Shown piece by piece: positions 46,561 to 59,781 of a DNA stretch of 64,000 bases. The notes below the pieces were generated by a model that made no database searches, was not told the origin of the DNA, and saw only the letters and a program-made list of their open reading frames with translations. This DNA is from Andrena cerasifolii (taxonomy: Eukaryota; Arthropoda; Insecta; Hymenoptera; Andrenidae), in assembly GCF_050908995.1 (NCBI RefSeq), contig NC_135121.1, positions 7,626,001 through 7,690,000 on the forward strand. The letters are read 5' to 3'. The number at the start of each line of letters is the position of its first letter. Positions within the stretch are counted from its first letter, which is position 1. The translations under genes were made by a program, and so were the position numbers.

Positions 46561-48574
46561 CCCAAAATCCCAAGTTCGAAAACTCCTAAAGTTCGAACAC
46601 TCCCCACATTTCAAAACCCCAATATCTCAACGCCTCAAACTCAATTACGTCCAGTGAATGATTTCCCCGAAACCACACTGAACACCTTCAACAACCCAAT
46701 ACCCGAAAGTTGCAATATTCGACAACCGCCGGCACCACCATCCACCTCCTTTCCCTCTAAATATAGGTCTTTATAGCCCTCGTTATACGTCAGAAACGAA
46801 ACTGTCGAATCTCGCGGCGCGGTCTGGCGTTTTCGTCACGAAGTAGCGTGATATATCGCGGCCCTCGAAAGATATACGCACCCATTTTCCAAAGCGGTAA
46901 AACGTCGGGAAGGGAGCCCCGGTGTGCCTGTTTCCCCGATGCACCGTGGCTCCTTAGCTGCGCCCTAGACGAAAATAAACGTCGCTTCTCTCTGCACGTG
47001 CTGGCCGCGACAAATGTTTTTCTCCTCTTCCCGTTGCAAAGGCTCTCTTGTTATAAACGCCGCTTAAAGCGGCCTTTATTACTAGGCCACGGCTCTAATA
47101 TCATCATCGTCAGCTCGTTGGAAGAGAAGCCCCTCCAGCCGCCGCCTCTCGCTCGCCCCTCCTAATCTTCAAAAAACCCGAGCACCCATGACCCGTTCTA
47201 CTGCCGGTCGAAGGGTTAAGAGCAACACTGGCCAGCCAAAAATAAATAAAGCCGGAAGGAGGCTCGCTCTTCGGCCTACGTGTCGCCCAGAGACGCCTTC
47301 ATTCAGAGGCCTCTTCCGCTTCGTTTCTGGCTCTCGTTCTCATTAAGGTAGAAAAATAATCAATGAATGAATGAATGGGGATACACAAATTATGGAAATC
47401 TTGAGATAGATACCCGCAGCAATGGGAGCAGTTGTAAATTGTAGATTTATAATCGCATCCTATTGTAGTATAATTCTATCATATCCGCATCGTTTCACTT
47501 GCAGCACTAAGCAATTAGACGCCTACATTTATAGCCTTAACACCTTTCAGAAGAGTAGCTACGTACATTCTTTTCTCATATCAGAGAATTTTTTCACGTA
47601 ACGCAACTTCCACTAATCATGGGTATTACGGCAAAGAAACAGGAAGCAGAAATGCAGGGTTATCTCTGTACATATAATACATAATATACTTGGCCAACCG
47701 TGTGCCATGGGCTCCTTCCTCCGTTCGATGGATCGAAGAGGAGCCGCGGCTGCAACCGGGGTCGGAGCCCCAGTAATGGCTCTGTCGTTGTTCTCCAGTG
47801 TCAACAAAACATTGCTAATGTACCCACTCCAGCACACAAACTCACCCCTGCCTCACCCTCGTTGCGCCACTGTCAGCGCACCCTCCGTCTCTGACGATAA
47901 ATCGAGGGCTGGCGGCGGACTACCCGGTGAAAATGGAGGACGCGCGTTCTTTCGCAACTCTTCTTTCCATGGGTTCCCGTAAAATTACAGACGCTTCGAC
48001 GAAATTTCACGCCGCCCCACAGCCTCGAGCCGCGTGGCCGCTATCGAGCGTCGATCGCGACGATATCGGAAATTTCTTTCGGTGATTCGAAACGTTCAGT
48101 GCTCGATTATTCCATTATCGGTTCATTAACGCTCGTTTCTTGCTCCGATTCTATGAGGTGACTGATTCGCTGGTGTACATTATTAACCACCCTCTTTTTA
48201 ATTGAATTAGTTGACTTAATTGATCGTGTTCCATGGTCGATTGTTTCATTTCAAAGCACTCCGACATTCTTATAGGAATATCTACTTAGGATTTATTTAA
48301 TTTTCCTGTAGGCTAAGCTCGGGTAAGTCCGTGATAGTTTTAGAATTTGTTTAGTAACTGCTAATATTCACATTGTCTGAAAGTCAGTTTACGATGTAAT
48401 GATAGGTCTGGCATCATTCAAACAAATAATAGGTTAGCAGAAATTTACTACGTATATTTAATTGAAAATATACAAAAGCAAATTTTCACGACATACTCTG
48501 GTTACTCCGTGATAGCTCTGATAACTCCGTGATAGTTCTCGCTGGCCCGATATATGTTCACTAGCTACTTGTTT

Positions 48575-48925
48575 ATATTATTTTATATTATTTTACAATA
48601 TTTTACAATATTTTACATTATTTTACAATATTTTACATTATTTTACAATATTTTACATTATTTTACATTATTTTACAATATTTTACATTATTTTACATTA
48701 TTTTACAATATTTTACATTATTTTAAATGATTTCACATTATTTTAAATGATTTCACATTATTTTATATTATTTTATATTATTTTATATTATTTTATATTA
48801 TTTTATATTATTTTATATTATTTTATATTATTTTATATTATTTTATATTATTTTATATTATTTCATATTATTTCATATTATTTTATATTATTTCATATTA
48901 TTTCATATTATTTCATATTATTATT
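48575..48925 (+). repeat. 10-bp tandem repeat (ATTTTATATT)n
   Basis: About 35 units with a 10-bp period. The first block uses ATTTTACAAT/ATTTTACATT variants and the second is mostly ATTTTATATT, with ATTTCATATT at the end. It is an expanded version of the array in copy 2, so array length is polymorphic between copies. Confidence 0.95.
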
Positions 48926-49267
48926 TTGTGTATAATCGTTTCATGATCGTTAGATGTCTGAGACGTAAGAAAACATTGTTTCTGGTATTGACCAACGCAG
49001 TCTCCGGCACACGAAAAATGAGAGTTTAGTCACTTTTCATAAGCAAAAATAACACTGATGCCACATTGTATGATAATTTGAAGAGTAAGACTCGTTAAAA
49101 TCTCATTTTACCATCACTTACCTGCAGTTTGAACTTTCCATTTATCTTCTAAAGCACATATAATACATAAACAAGCGATCGTCCACAACTAGCACGAAGA
49201 ATTTCACGAATAATGCGCTGCTGGAGCAAAAACGGTCTCTCACTCTATCGCACTAACTTCAATTGAT

Positions 49268-49385
49268 TAACACGCTGCCTGCCGATGAAATCGGACGGTG
49301 CTTTCCTCGACGCCGAAAATTTTGTTTTCACGAGCCCGTATACGCCCGATCGATCCGATCGGTGTAGTCGACAGTCAACGTGTTA
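49268..49385. mobile_element. 118-bp TTAA MITE nested in the 48.3 kb repeat
   Basis: Ends are TTAACACGCTGCCTGCCGA and, inverted, TTAACACGTTGACTGTCGA. The related repeat copy near 60.6 kb lacks it: AATTGACTAATTATTTTACC there corresponds to AATTGAT, the insert, then TAATTCTTTTACC here. The empty site supports a real insertion at TTAA. Confidence 0.8.
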
Positions 49386-51099
49386 ATTCTTTTACCACAA
49401 CATAAGTCATAAACTAGAGGATTGACTCTGTCAGTCACTGTTTGTTTCAACTAAATTGAGTCACACAATTTCGAGTTGCAGACAAATGAAAAAGTATCAC
49501 GGAATAACCTCTGTCACGGACTTATCCGAGTTTACCCTACTCTTAACAGTTCCATTTTGCCCGTTTTTCATTCTCTATCTCCCTTCCTTGCCCCTCCACG
49601 TTCCCCCGTTCTTCCCATTCAAATACCGCCACCATCATCATTATCATTCCAAAGGGACAGAATTATCAATCCACTGAATCTCATCCCTTTGAACCAGAGG
49701 ACCCAGTCACTTGCTGCCTCTGAAATCCGAACTAATCGAAACTCCACAGAAACTACCAAGAACATCTCAGAAAATTAGCCAGGAGGTCGTGATCGTTACC
49801 CTTTGGTACCCGTTCGGGTGGGCGTCGCAGTTAAACGGGTTCATACATCAAGAGAGAGGCATCCACGGAATGTCCTCAAAGGTCCCCCCGTTCGAAATAA
49901 CTCTGGGATCGTTTCCACCGTGCGCGTTTCCTCGCTCGGGCGACCCGGCCGATAAACATCGCTCGTGCTTTTATTATCCGACGGATTATCTGCTCGGGAT
50001 TAGATTAGGTATTCCGTTGGTCCTCGATGGACGCGCCCGAGAGTGGACGCCGCGTTCGTTTGCGTGGGCGTCCAGCGCGCGGCACCCATTAACGTTTTCC
50101 GCGAATTGAATTTAACGACCCTCGCATACTGCGCCACTGACACCGCGCCGAGTGACAAAAATGATTATGAATAGTGCTCCTCGCGGGGCGGTTTCAGTCC
50201 ACTCCTATTAGAATTTTAGAGCGAACCAACGTTTGGAAAAAATCTCCGGTGCATTTACTTTGATAAATCTTGGAGCCTGTTATCCTATTACCGAAATAAA
50301 GTATTTTCTTCAAGGACGTTGGATTATAGGCTCACTAAACTATTGCACATTATACGATATGGAACGCGAAACTTATCGCGGATACAACGTCCATTATCCT
50401 ACAATATTTTGCTGCGACCCTAATCTGAGCGGGCAGAAACACAGAGAGCAACCCTCGGCGCACGGCGAAAAGCCCCTACTTGGTATTAAATGTCAGTTAT
50501 TCAGCCTTAATTAAATCGGCCCCATCGAGTGTTACCGCATAAGTGGAAGATGGAGGTGCGTCAGATTGAAGTGGCCGCTGATCGGGGGAGGGTGGAGGAC
50601 GAAGGGAAGGCCGTGGGGTTTCAGGAAGGGATGCCACTTCCCGGATGTGGAGGAGGACAGATGGGGAAAAAAGGGAATGGAGTCAGTGTCGAGAGGGCGT
50701 TACGAAGGGGACACGGTCGGCCGTCTCTCTCGGTAAGGGTTGGACACGCCGGGGGTGGCTGCGCCAATATTGACTCTTTCTGAAAACCCGAGGTGTGGGG
50801 AGGGGGGGCTACGCCGTGACAAAGAGGGTGGCGCTACTTTACCTCGCCTTTTGTGCCCACCGACGCGACGGTGGACATGGCGCCTGCACGACCATCGAAT
50901 TCGCCATTCCACGTTCAGCAAATTACCTTTTAGAAAAGGCTGCTTTTTTCTGGGAGCTCGATGGCATTTGCCAATAAGAGAGAAAGTGAAGATTCCATTA
51001 TGTTACGACGACTCTAACGTGAAGCAGCGTGTAATGTTTCCAGTGGATTCTTTCGAAGTTCCTTCGAAATTCTTTCAAACTTATTTCGGGGATATTCCC

Positions 51100-51852
51100 T
51101 GCGAACTCGGACAGATTTCGGAGTATAAAGCACACAAGGTTAGGAATGAAGTAAATATATTGAACTATCTATCTAGTAGATTGAGTTTCTCTCTTTCATT
51201 TAAAAAACTAAAAGTCACCCTCGTTTCAAGGAAAATATTACGAACACCAAAAATTGAGATACCGTATTATGTTGGATATAAAAAACAGTAAGAGTTTTCC
51301 TCCTTTAGTTTTTTTTCAAATACTTACCATTTTCGAGAATCCCGTATAAGAATATCAGGTATAGCCGCTTGGCGGCTTTGAGAGCACTGCACGGCCCGAC
51401 CAGTCGAGCCAGTGATGGGCGACGCAGCGTCAACTTTCGGCAATTTTAAAATGTCCATATTTTTTAAAATTTGTCCATCAAGGGGAAGGATAGAACTATA
51501 TTCTCCTTTTTCAGATTTTTAAAATCGCGCCCGATGTTAAAAACCTGCATTTGTTTAAAATAATTGCACAAAAATGGTTCAAATTGTTTTTTTTAAACTG
51601 ACATAATTTTTCCTTAAAACTTCAATGTCTTCTCTATAAGCACCGTAAATCTCATCTCCATCCGTTTACTACTTCCGTAGCTATAATTTATTGAAAAAAA
51701 AGTTAGCACTTAACTTCAAACAGCTGTAAAATCGACATTTTTCAAAATTTCGAAAAATCCTTTGAGGTACGTTGAAATACCGCTAAAGACTACATCATAT
51801 TCAAATTCCAGCAATCTACGAAAACTTACTCCGAAATCTGTCCGAGTTCGCA
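51100..51852. repeat. Perfect 26-bp inverted repeat pair 700 bp apart
   Basis: TGCGAACTCGGACAGATTTC plus GGAGTA at 51100-51125 is exactly complemented at 51827-51852. The outer flanks diverge. The enclosed 700 bp is AT-rich and non-coding. Probably an element with short ends or a rearranged insertion. Confidence 0.6.
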
Positions 51853-51859
51853 TGGAACG

Positions 51860-54800
51860 TCCCTTTGATATCTGGAAATATTATCACCCCTCACAATTTG
51901 CGCAATTCTCTCGACTGTTCATTCCTAATTCTGCTTGCACATGTCCACTCGAGGATTAGGGACCTATTTACAAATTTTTAGCCCCTCTTGCCTAGAAATT
52001 AGTATAATTCAAAGCTCAATCGAGAAAGCTCGATGATCTTATAATTATACACACGTGTGCTAGGTAGGGTGTGTTTGAAAAAGTTTAGCGGTCCTGAAAG
52101 ATGGATCCCCGATGGACGAAGACAACGCTGATGAATCGACTCTCGCCTCTTATAGCCCTGGCTGTCCGCAGTCGGTAGCGTGGGTCGACACCGCGACTCC
52201 TCGACACGTCGACGATCGCGATCGATTTCCATCAAAGTCGATGTCGAGAGCTTTGATACCGATCGACTTCCATCAAAGTCGAAGACCTCGCCCTGTTCAC
52301 TCCCTCTCTCTCTCTCTCGCCCTCTCTCTCCTTCTTTCTCTATGTACTACGGGGGCGCTCGTCCCCCGCTGCGCGCGGATGAATCACGACGCGTTTGTCA
52401 TTCGACTCTGATGTTCTACCGCTATTCCCTCGTACCTTGTAGAAGTCCTTAACGTCCCCGTTGACAATTGCCCTTGCGCCAGGAATTCGTCCTGGCGCCA
52501 CGGGGTCTCGCAGACCAATTCTCTGGAAAATTAGAGGTCAACTCTGTGGCGAATTAAAACTCCGATATTGAAACTCGCAAATAAGAACTTTGGCGTCCCT
52601 GTGCTGAGGAAGACTTACTCCAGCTTCAAGCTTCCACCGTTTTACAAAGTCCCCATTCGAATAACCCCTGCTGCAGTTCATCATACATTCTCCTACACTT
52701 AAACCGTACCCCACGCCTTCATCGCACTAAGTAATCACTTCCAATCACGTCATCTTATAATATAAAACCCCCAATTCACTTAACTCTTTCATCTTCGCTA
52801 GCTTTAACACCGCCCTGCAACGCTCACTTGACTCTTTCCTCGGTGCACCCAAAGGGAGACTTGGAGCAGAAACTGCCTTCGTCCATCTTGACCAGTGTCT
52901 GCATCAACCCTTTGAACCCTGTCGGGGTGACCCAGGAAGAGCTCGCGGCCCCCCCGTGGCAGCGAGGCTTCATCGCGCAAATAAAGATGCGCGGGTTCGG
53001 GTCAAGCGGGGTAGACACTCCGTTGAAATCGTTCTCGCGATGCCGACGTCCCCGAAATAGCTAGGAACACTGCCCCGCGTACCATTGCCTGGTTTACGGT
53101 TACAGCATGCACGGTGTCTGGGCAACGCGCTCTGCGTATCTGAAACCAGAGAACCCATCTCCTCGCCACCGTGTCCCTCGCTTCGTGCCGCTCTCTGGCT
53201 GGGTTCACGGGACCGTTGCACGAAAAAGGCGACTTTCGGAGTCGTCGGTCCGTCCAGCGACTCCTGTCCGCCGTGATCTCTCCATCCGGTTCCGAATTCT
53301 CGTTCCGCTGTTGTTTCGCGTGGGACGCTAGCTTCTGGGGTACCTTTGTGGGGTTCGAATGGGAAATGGAGATTTGAAGATTACTGGGGTTCTTCAGGGA
53401 AAGTGTCAAAGAACTTTTTCCTCGTAGTTGGTCACAGTGCCCTGGGACATAGACCTACCAGAGCTGGAGAATCATGATCCTCAGCGATTATTAGCTTCTC
53501 TTCCAATCTAGCTTCTTGGGGATCTCTGTACCGTTCGAATGGCAACTGGTGGAGGTTTTAGGAATTACTGTAGTTTCTGTATTAATAGTTGTGAAACGAG
53601 AAAAAGTGTAGGAGGAACTTTTTTTCTCCACTCGTTTGCAATATTTAGTGCTTAACTTGAAGCTCTTGAAAGTAGGAGGGTACGCTTTGACTTCTCTTTC
53701 CTTTTTCAAGTTGGAATGACGAAATGTCCTCAACTCCTACAGTTAATTAATTTTTCTGCCCAAATCTCTGCGGTTCGGGCAATCCATCGCTACACAGGTC
53801 GAATCTTGGTTTCTCTGACCTGGTAAATCGCATTTGCAATGCTGCTTTTTTTTGGCGATTCTCTTGAGTTTTTACGGGATGAACCTATTCCTTTAACAAG
53901 GCCCTTGATAAACTTATGTAACCTCGCTGTGTATGAGTTTATGCTGCCCTCTTTAGTTAAACTGTACTATCTAGCATTTTTTCATTTTTTGAGATATGTT
54001 GAAACACTTGAAGTTCCACACGTCTTTTACCTTTTAAGTAAAGTTAGAAAACTCTACGTGCTTCGTAAAGATTTATAAATAGTACAATGTATTTAACCTA
54101 ACTTCTTTCCAAATGGTTATACTATCCTATCTAAAACAATTAATTAATTGGTACGTTAATAATACATCACCTACCGGTACACCTATTACAAAAAATTATA
54201 TTAGGCTGTTACGAAATAATAACAACATATTTTAATTTGAATGAAGGAAAATAAGGACGGTACAACGTAAATGCTAAAACTTCAGTTTTCTCGGTTCTTT
54301 CAAAATGTTAGATAGGACATTTTAACTAAAGACGGCAGTATGGTGTTTGAACCGTTAACCAACTTTAAGTATTGTATGCTTTTCTGTTATACGCTTTGCA
54401 TTGTTTTTTTCCTTTTATTTTGTCTTTCTCTCTGTTTTCTGTTTTACACTAATGCGAGTTTACCCCGTATATATATTAAATTAAATATTCCCCTCGCGCT
54501 CGACGGCAAAGAGCCCCAAGCACCGGGAGCTATCGGGCAACACGAAATTACACAACCTCTGAATCACTTCGCTGACGGTCCCAGGAAACTTTGAACGCAC
54601 GGCAGATGTAATCCAAGGAAACCGAATTCCGATGTTTCGTTGTGTATAGCCGTTGGCGTCGCCGTGCTCCATTCATTCTCGCCGCGATTTCGCGGATTCC
54701 CTGGCCGCCGGGGCGTATAAATAGCCCCTGTGTTTCACGTTTACGCGTTTATTCCTGCTTGACGGATTCGCGTTCGACCGCCTAAGCGTATCTCTGCAAC

Positions 54801-57800
54801 GATTTCTCATTCAGATTTAGGACCCGGCGCGACAAGGGAGGTTCGACGGTGTCTTTAAAGGGACCGCGGCCCGCCCTCGAGGCCAGTCGTTTTGCATAAC
54901 GATATCGCCACCGATCCGTCGGGTTCCCGTAGCTCGGCTCCGCGGACGAACGTCGTCTCGGCGGACGGGCGCGCAAAAAAGGGCAGACGACCTTAGGCGT
55001 CCATCAGTCGGCCGTATTTTCTGCGCCGGCGTATTAGGAGCGGACCTACGAAATCCACCCTGCCCGCGAATTCGTAAGAAATCATTAGCTCGAAATAGAG
55101 CGCCTCCTTCGTCTTCGTCGCTCACGGTAGCTGCGTCGGGATCTGATGCAGCGTGTTTGCGCTTCTAAATTATCGATGGATCTCGGGTGCGTGTCGGGGA
55201 GTTCTCTGGGGAATTGGAATAATTGGAATTGCTGAAGCCTGATGGGGATTTTAGTGTTTCGCACCGCAGGGTTGGAAAGCATCCGCTGTTAACATCCTAG
55301 GGAGCAAGCTACGCGCGTTTGTGAGCTGTACACTTCTTTCTTTTAGTGTTAGGTATCTTTAGCAGTCGTCGAGTTTCTTTGTCAATTGGGGTGAAGATCT
55401 GTTTCCCATCTGTTCATCTTCTTACTTACCCAGTATTTTTATGGCTCTTTAGATATTTTTAGTAGAAAAGAGGACGTGAACCTGTGGAAACGCCGTTAAC
55501 CTAGTTTCGCGCTAGCATGAATAAGAATGCGTAGGTCGCGTCGAAAGGGTTGATTTCATTTTTGAGCGACGGCCCAGCCTATCAGGCGTTCTATATCTCT
55601 TTCTTCGCTTGAAATATATGAGATTGCGGGAAATTACGCGACGAATTATTATACCAAAGCAGAATCGCCCCGGGGTTCTATTTAAATTATTTATGCTCCC
55701 CGGCCAGTGACAGTTATTCCCTGACACACGAGCCAGTGAACAAGGCATCTTTGGCGTCTATCTGCTGCTAGCTAATAATGCTGAAGCTCTTGCTCGCGAA
55801 CGTCTTGGTCGGTTGAATAACAGGTACCTTTTTACGTAACGTGAATTTCTTAAACGCAACGCAACTCCATTTCGAAAACAATTACTGCGATCTACTCCCC
55901 CCCTACTAATTTACACTGCGCATTAATTGCTTCCGTTCCTCTCCGACCACCGATGCAACACGACTCGTCCACACAGAGTGACATTCGCTCTGAAACCCTT
56001 ATCACCTCTGGCGGACGAGAAACTCGCCAATTGAAGACCTTGCAGCGAGAGGGGTGCAACTCCATCTTAACCAGCTTCGAGCAAACTGGGAAAAAACTGT
56101 TTGTAGACGTAAAAGAATAACATTATTCTTGCGCCCGCTCGTCATCGTTATCTGTGGAAATGTCCTCATCCGCAGTCAACACACATTTGAAAGCCTGCTA
56201 AAAAGGCTGTTTATAAGGTCGGACGTAGTTGCGCGTTCGTATTGCACAAAACAGTAATGGGTGCAGGCTGAAAATTTGCAATAAATCGCTGGTTTGTTAC
56301 CGGATTTACATCAAACTTGCGCCAAGCGATGTAGATTTTTTTGTTAGGGTAAACCAACCATTGAATGACCGAATTGTTGAGTCTATGGACCTTTGAGATT
56401 AATACTTGAATATATTTATATATAACAACAAAACAGCTGTTGAAATTGCATTGAAATTTATTTTTCTTGAAACTTCTATAAAAATAATTACACATTCTTA
56501 TCGTAATTAAAAAAAAAAACAGTTATAAAATGCAAAACGTGTAGAAGCCCAGTAAATGACCGCATACTTTTAATAAGAATTGTACTTATCAATGTTTGCT
56601 TAATACGCGTAGCTAAAAATATACGACATTAAAAGTGCAACTACACTGCACTTATAAACATATAATAATGTTTAAATTTATAATTGGCATTTCTTTGCCT
56701 AATGGTCATTCACTGGTATGCGGTCAATTACTGTTTGGTTTACCTTACGAATATTACATATAACTTAAAAACTGTCAAAAGTGGAGTTGCGTCCCTCTTG
56801 CTGCAAGGCCTTCAATTACATTCAACTCTCAATCCGCACCCTCTCGTTCCATATTCCTACAATCTTCTTCTAACAGACAGTGATTACCCATCGACTCGAA
56901 AGCCTTGCACCGTGCCGTTCCCCTTCCCTGTAGAAGAGCTGATCGATGGCAGGTGTCGATACAAGGGACCCAGACCCATCTCCAAACAGACAGACAGGAT
57001 TACCCTCCGATCCGACGCTCTCGCCCTGCAAAGACAATTGGAAGCAAATTTCCTTCGAGGCCCGAAAGGTACCTACCTATATGCGCGCCGCGCTCTGCCC
57101 GCGGAGAAGGACACGTCCCTCAAATAATGCTTCTTAATTCGAGCTATCAAACGGCACAAAGGATGCGTCCGAGAGACGAAAAGGTTTGATACCGCGTGTT
57201 CCACGGGGCCTTGGGACCAGGCCGTGCGTTGCAAGGGACGGAATTGGGGCTCTATCCCCCCCCGATGGGTTCCGACCCCTTTTTCATCCGGAGAGCGCGG
57301 AGGGGCGGCCATGTTGGGTCGCCTCAGCCATTTTTCGGGCACACACGCCGAACAAAAAAGGCGGGTATACGGGGCCTCGGTGAAAACCGCTTTAAAGAAG
57401 ACCACGTCAAATCTGACAGGCCAGAGGGAGGGGCAGGAGGGAGGTGGGGGGAGGGGAGGGTAGGGTGGCATACACATATGGCCACGTAAGGGTCCGAAAA
57501 AGGGGCCCGCCTCGGCCCCTCGTGTGCACGTCCCGTCGGTCGTCGCTGCCGCCGCCGTTGCTTCCATCGTTGAAAAAGAACAATCCACCGTTTCTGCGGT
57601 CGCTCCTCTTCATCGTGTTCTTCCTCTTCATCTCGGCTCTCTCCCGCCCCTACTAGAACTTCCCCACGTTTCCTTGTGTCGCCCCGCGGGCGACAGAGGG
57701 GGCATTCATTCATGCACGCATTCCCAGAATGCACTCTGCCCCGCGCACGCGCCCGTCTCCGTGTATGGCGCATACGGATTACGGGACGCGGGGTACGAGC

Positions 57801-58020
57801 TTGCTTTTTTCGTTTCCCTGGACGTAGGACGATTATTTGGAGCGGGGGTGGAAAGTGGGGGTAGTTGAGTCGCATGGAAGTTGCGTAGAATTCTGAATCG
57901 AGTAGGTGGGATGATGCGGGGACACCGAAGAAGATTGGTCTTCGGCTGGTAGATCTTGAAAGAGGAAGGAACTGGGCAGATTACGAAGTTCTCGGTTTTC
58001 AATCTTGAATGGAAAGTCAG
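51860..58020. other. Non-coding, so intron 3
   Basis: Mostly unique-looking. Small items: a 9-bp-stem hairpin (GCGCCAGGA...TCCTGGCGC, 52476-52498), a CT-rich run near 52305-52340, a diverged duplication at 53.3 kb, and a GC-rich strand-biased block at 57.2-57.65 kb. No convincing exon. Confidence 0.4.
53333..53575 (+). repeat. Diverged local duplication
   Basis: GCTAGCTTCTGGGGTACC...GTTCGAATGGGAAATGG at 53328 is echoed 177 bp later by TCTAGCTTCTTGGGGATC...GTTCGAATGGCAACTGG, with similarity continuing for about 65 bp. Old tandem duplication of non-coding sequence. Confidence 0.45.
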
Positions 58021-58023
58021 TGT

Positions 58024-58500
58024 TACAGTGACGTGCAAAAGTATTCGGCCACCCTTTAAAACAAAATAAGTTGTTTGAAATTGGTCCAAATGATTTCGCA
58101 TAAGTTTGCTAAGTGACGTGATTTGGCGTTTCGAAAAGAATTGCGATTGGTCGGAATAGTGAAACAAAATAGTAAATATCGTGTTTTTCACCAAGTTTAA
58201 CTGTTTGTAGCTCATAACTGCGTTAACTGGTTTTGATGACATTTTCAGCACGTATACAACTTACTTAAATCTACAAAAGGCATTTTTTTTAAATTTTCAT
58301 TACGAGCACAAAGAAAACAGTTGAAAAACGGGACATTTATTATTTTTTTCGCTATTCCGACCAATTGCAATTGTTTTCTAAACGACGAATCACGTCGCTT
58401 TAGGAAACTAATCCATCTGGCTTCTCAAAAAACTCAGGTCATTTGGACCAATTTTAAACAAGTTTTGAAGGGTGGCCGATTACTTTTTCACGCCACTGTA
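58024..58500. mobile_element. Tc1-like non-autonomous element
   Basis: A 477-bp element with TA on both sides. The ends are CAGTGACGTGCAAAAGTATT on the left and, on the opposite strand, CAGTGGCGTGAAAAAGTAAT. Inversion similarity continues inward (CGGCCACCCTT, then TTGGTCCAAATGA). The CAGTGxCxTGCAAAAGTATT end is characteristic of Tc1-family transposons. No transposase frame is present. Confidence 0.85.
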
Positions 58501-58639
58501 CATCCCTCGAAAAGTAGTGATAGTTGAAGGAGGAAAGAAAAACTCCCATTCGCAGCTGCGTTCATCAGCATCCAGCTCGGTTTAATAACTCATTCGCTCA
58601 ACTGTTATTTAACTAACTAACTAATAGGTATCCGGAACT

Positions 58640-58760
58640 GTATTTCTTTATTACACTTGTACTTTTACCAGAAAAGTGGCAAAAGGTCAGAGGCACCCAA
58701 GAAAAATACTTTGATTAGAAAAGTAAACAGCAATATACTTTTACTTTTAATAAAGACCTA
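58640..58760 (+). pseudogene. Mariner transposase C-terminal relic (+)
   Basis: The plus frame ends LPEKWQKVRGTQEKYFD followed by TAG. This matches the usual C-terminus of mariner transposases (WQKVxxxxGKYFD). A short 3' UTR with ACTTTTAATAAAG follows, like the two other relics in this window. Nothing upstream of about 58650 is recognisable. Confidence 0.65.
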
Positions 58761-59781
58761 ATAGATGAACGTTATTCTGCGTCGTTTAGAATTTGATTTA
58801 CGAGTGATTTAAGGATGCTTCGACCTTGAGGCGGCAGCCATGATGGATTTGCCCACCCCTTTACGGGCGCGAGGGGCACGCGGAAACGCGCGTGGTCGGT
58901 GCAGGAAATTGCCCGTCGCTCGCGATTCGTATCGTCGAACGATTTCCTCGAACGTTTGCGCGTGCCTGCTCGCACAACAGGCCCTGTTCCAGGCGGATTA
59001 AATCTGCCTCTGCTCCGCGAGGCTGGCCGATGCAGCGGAACGCAAACGGTCCAGAACGGCCAGCCACGAAGACACTTAGCGGAACGCGCGAGCCAACTGC
59101 CAGAGGCTTTTCTATTAGCCACTTTTGTTGCATACTGTTCCACTGGCGCTGCCTCTACGGTACATTTGAATCTCATTGTTCGTTACGACTCTGTGCTCGC
59201 TTCGCGGAAGATCGTGCCCTGCATTTTTCGTCGTCCAGGAATACATTGGTCGCGTGATTTTAATAGCGACTGATTTCAATTGACCGTGGTAATGCTGGAA
59301 TGGCCTGTCCCTAGTTAGTGTAGTACCTTAGGACTATTGTTTTCTGGTTGTTTCTTTTATTCTATATTCGTTATTGATTCTATTTGCGAAGGATAGATAA
59401 ATTGTGTCCCTATCTTCTTCAGCTTTCTCTGACTATTAGGTAGGTACTGATCACTTTATTTGATTTCCATAAAGTAGTTCCCTTTGAAGCATAAAGAGGA
59501 AGAGGTGTGTGAAGCTTCGTAAAATTCTTCTACTTCTACTTTGGAAACTTTGAGTAAGGGTACGACCATCTCTGTAGGCATAGATTTATTTGAATTTCTG
59601 CTGATTATTTCGTTATAGGTACGTTTCAATTTGGAGTAATCAAGTGTATATTAAAACTCGTGTGGCGGATGCAGGATCAATTTAGACCGGTCTTAAATAT
59701 CAAACTGCTTGTATTAGTTACTACCGGTATTATTTCTTGAAGGAACTGAGAATTTTGTATCATAACAGGATTAGATTCTAC

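Larger units (their letters stand above)
48309..49539. mobile_element. 1.2-kb TAGGGTAA element, copy 1 (with minisatellite and nested insert)
   Basis: Left end TAGGCTAAGCTCGGGTAAGT; right end inverted TAGGGTAAACTCGGATAAGT; TA at both edges. It matches copy 2 (59782-60744) over most of its length (ACATACTCTG, ACTCCGTGATAGTTCTCGCT, CGTTTCATGATCGTTAGATG). It contains a 10-bp tandem repeat (48575-48925) and a nested 118-bp TTAA element. No transposase. Ends and TA sites suggest a Tc1/mariner-type non-autonomous element. Confidence 0.75.

Noticed and set aside
48747..48935. Open frame translating as repeated YYFILF
   Set aside because: It is the 10-bp minisatellite read in frame; no coding meaning.
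52828..53064. Open frame with LTSVCINPLNPVGVTQEE
   Set aside because: Looks mildly protein-like, but no family resemblance, no splice context matching so, and competing frames overlap it.
53839..54078. 79-codon hydrophobic frame
   Set aside because: AT-rich sequence gives Phe/Leu/Tyr runs by chance; no support.
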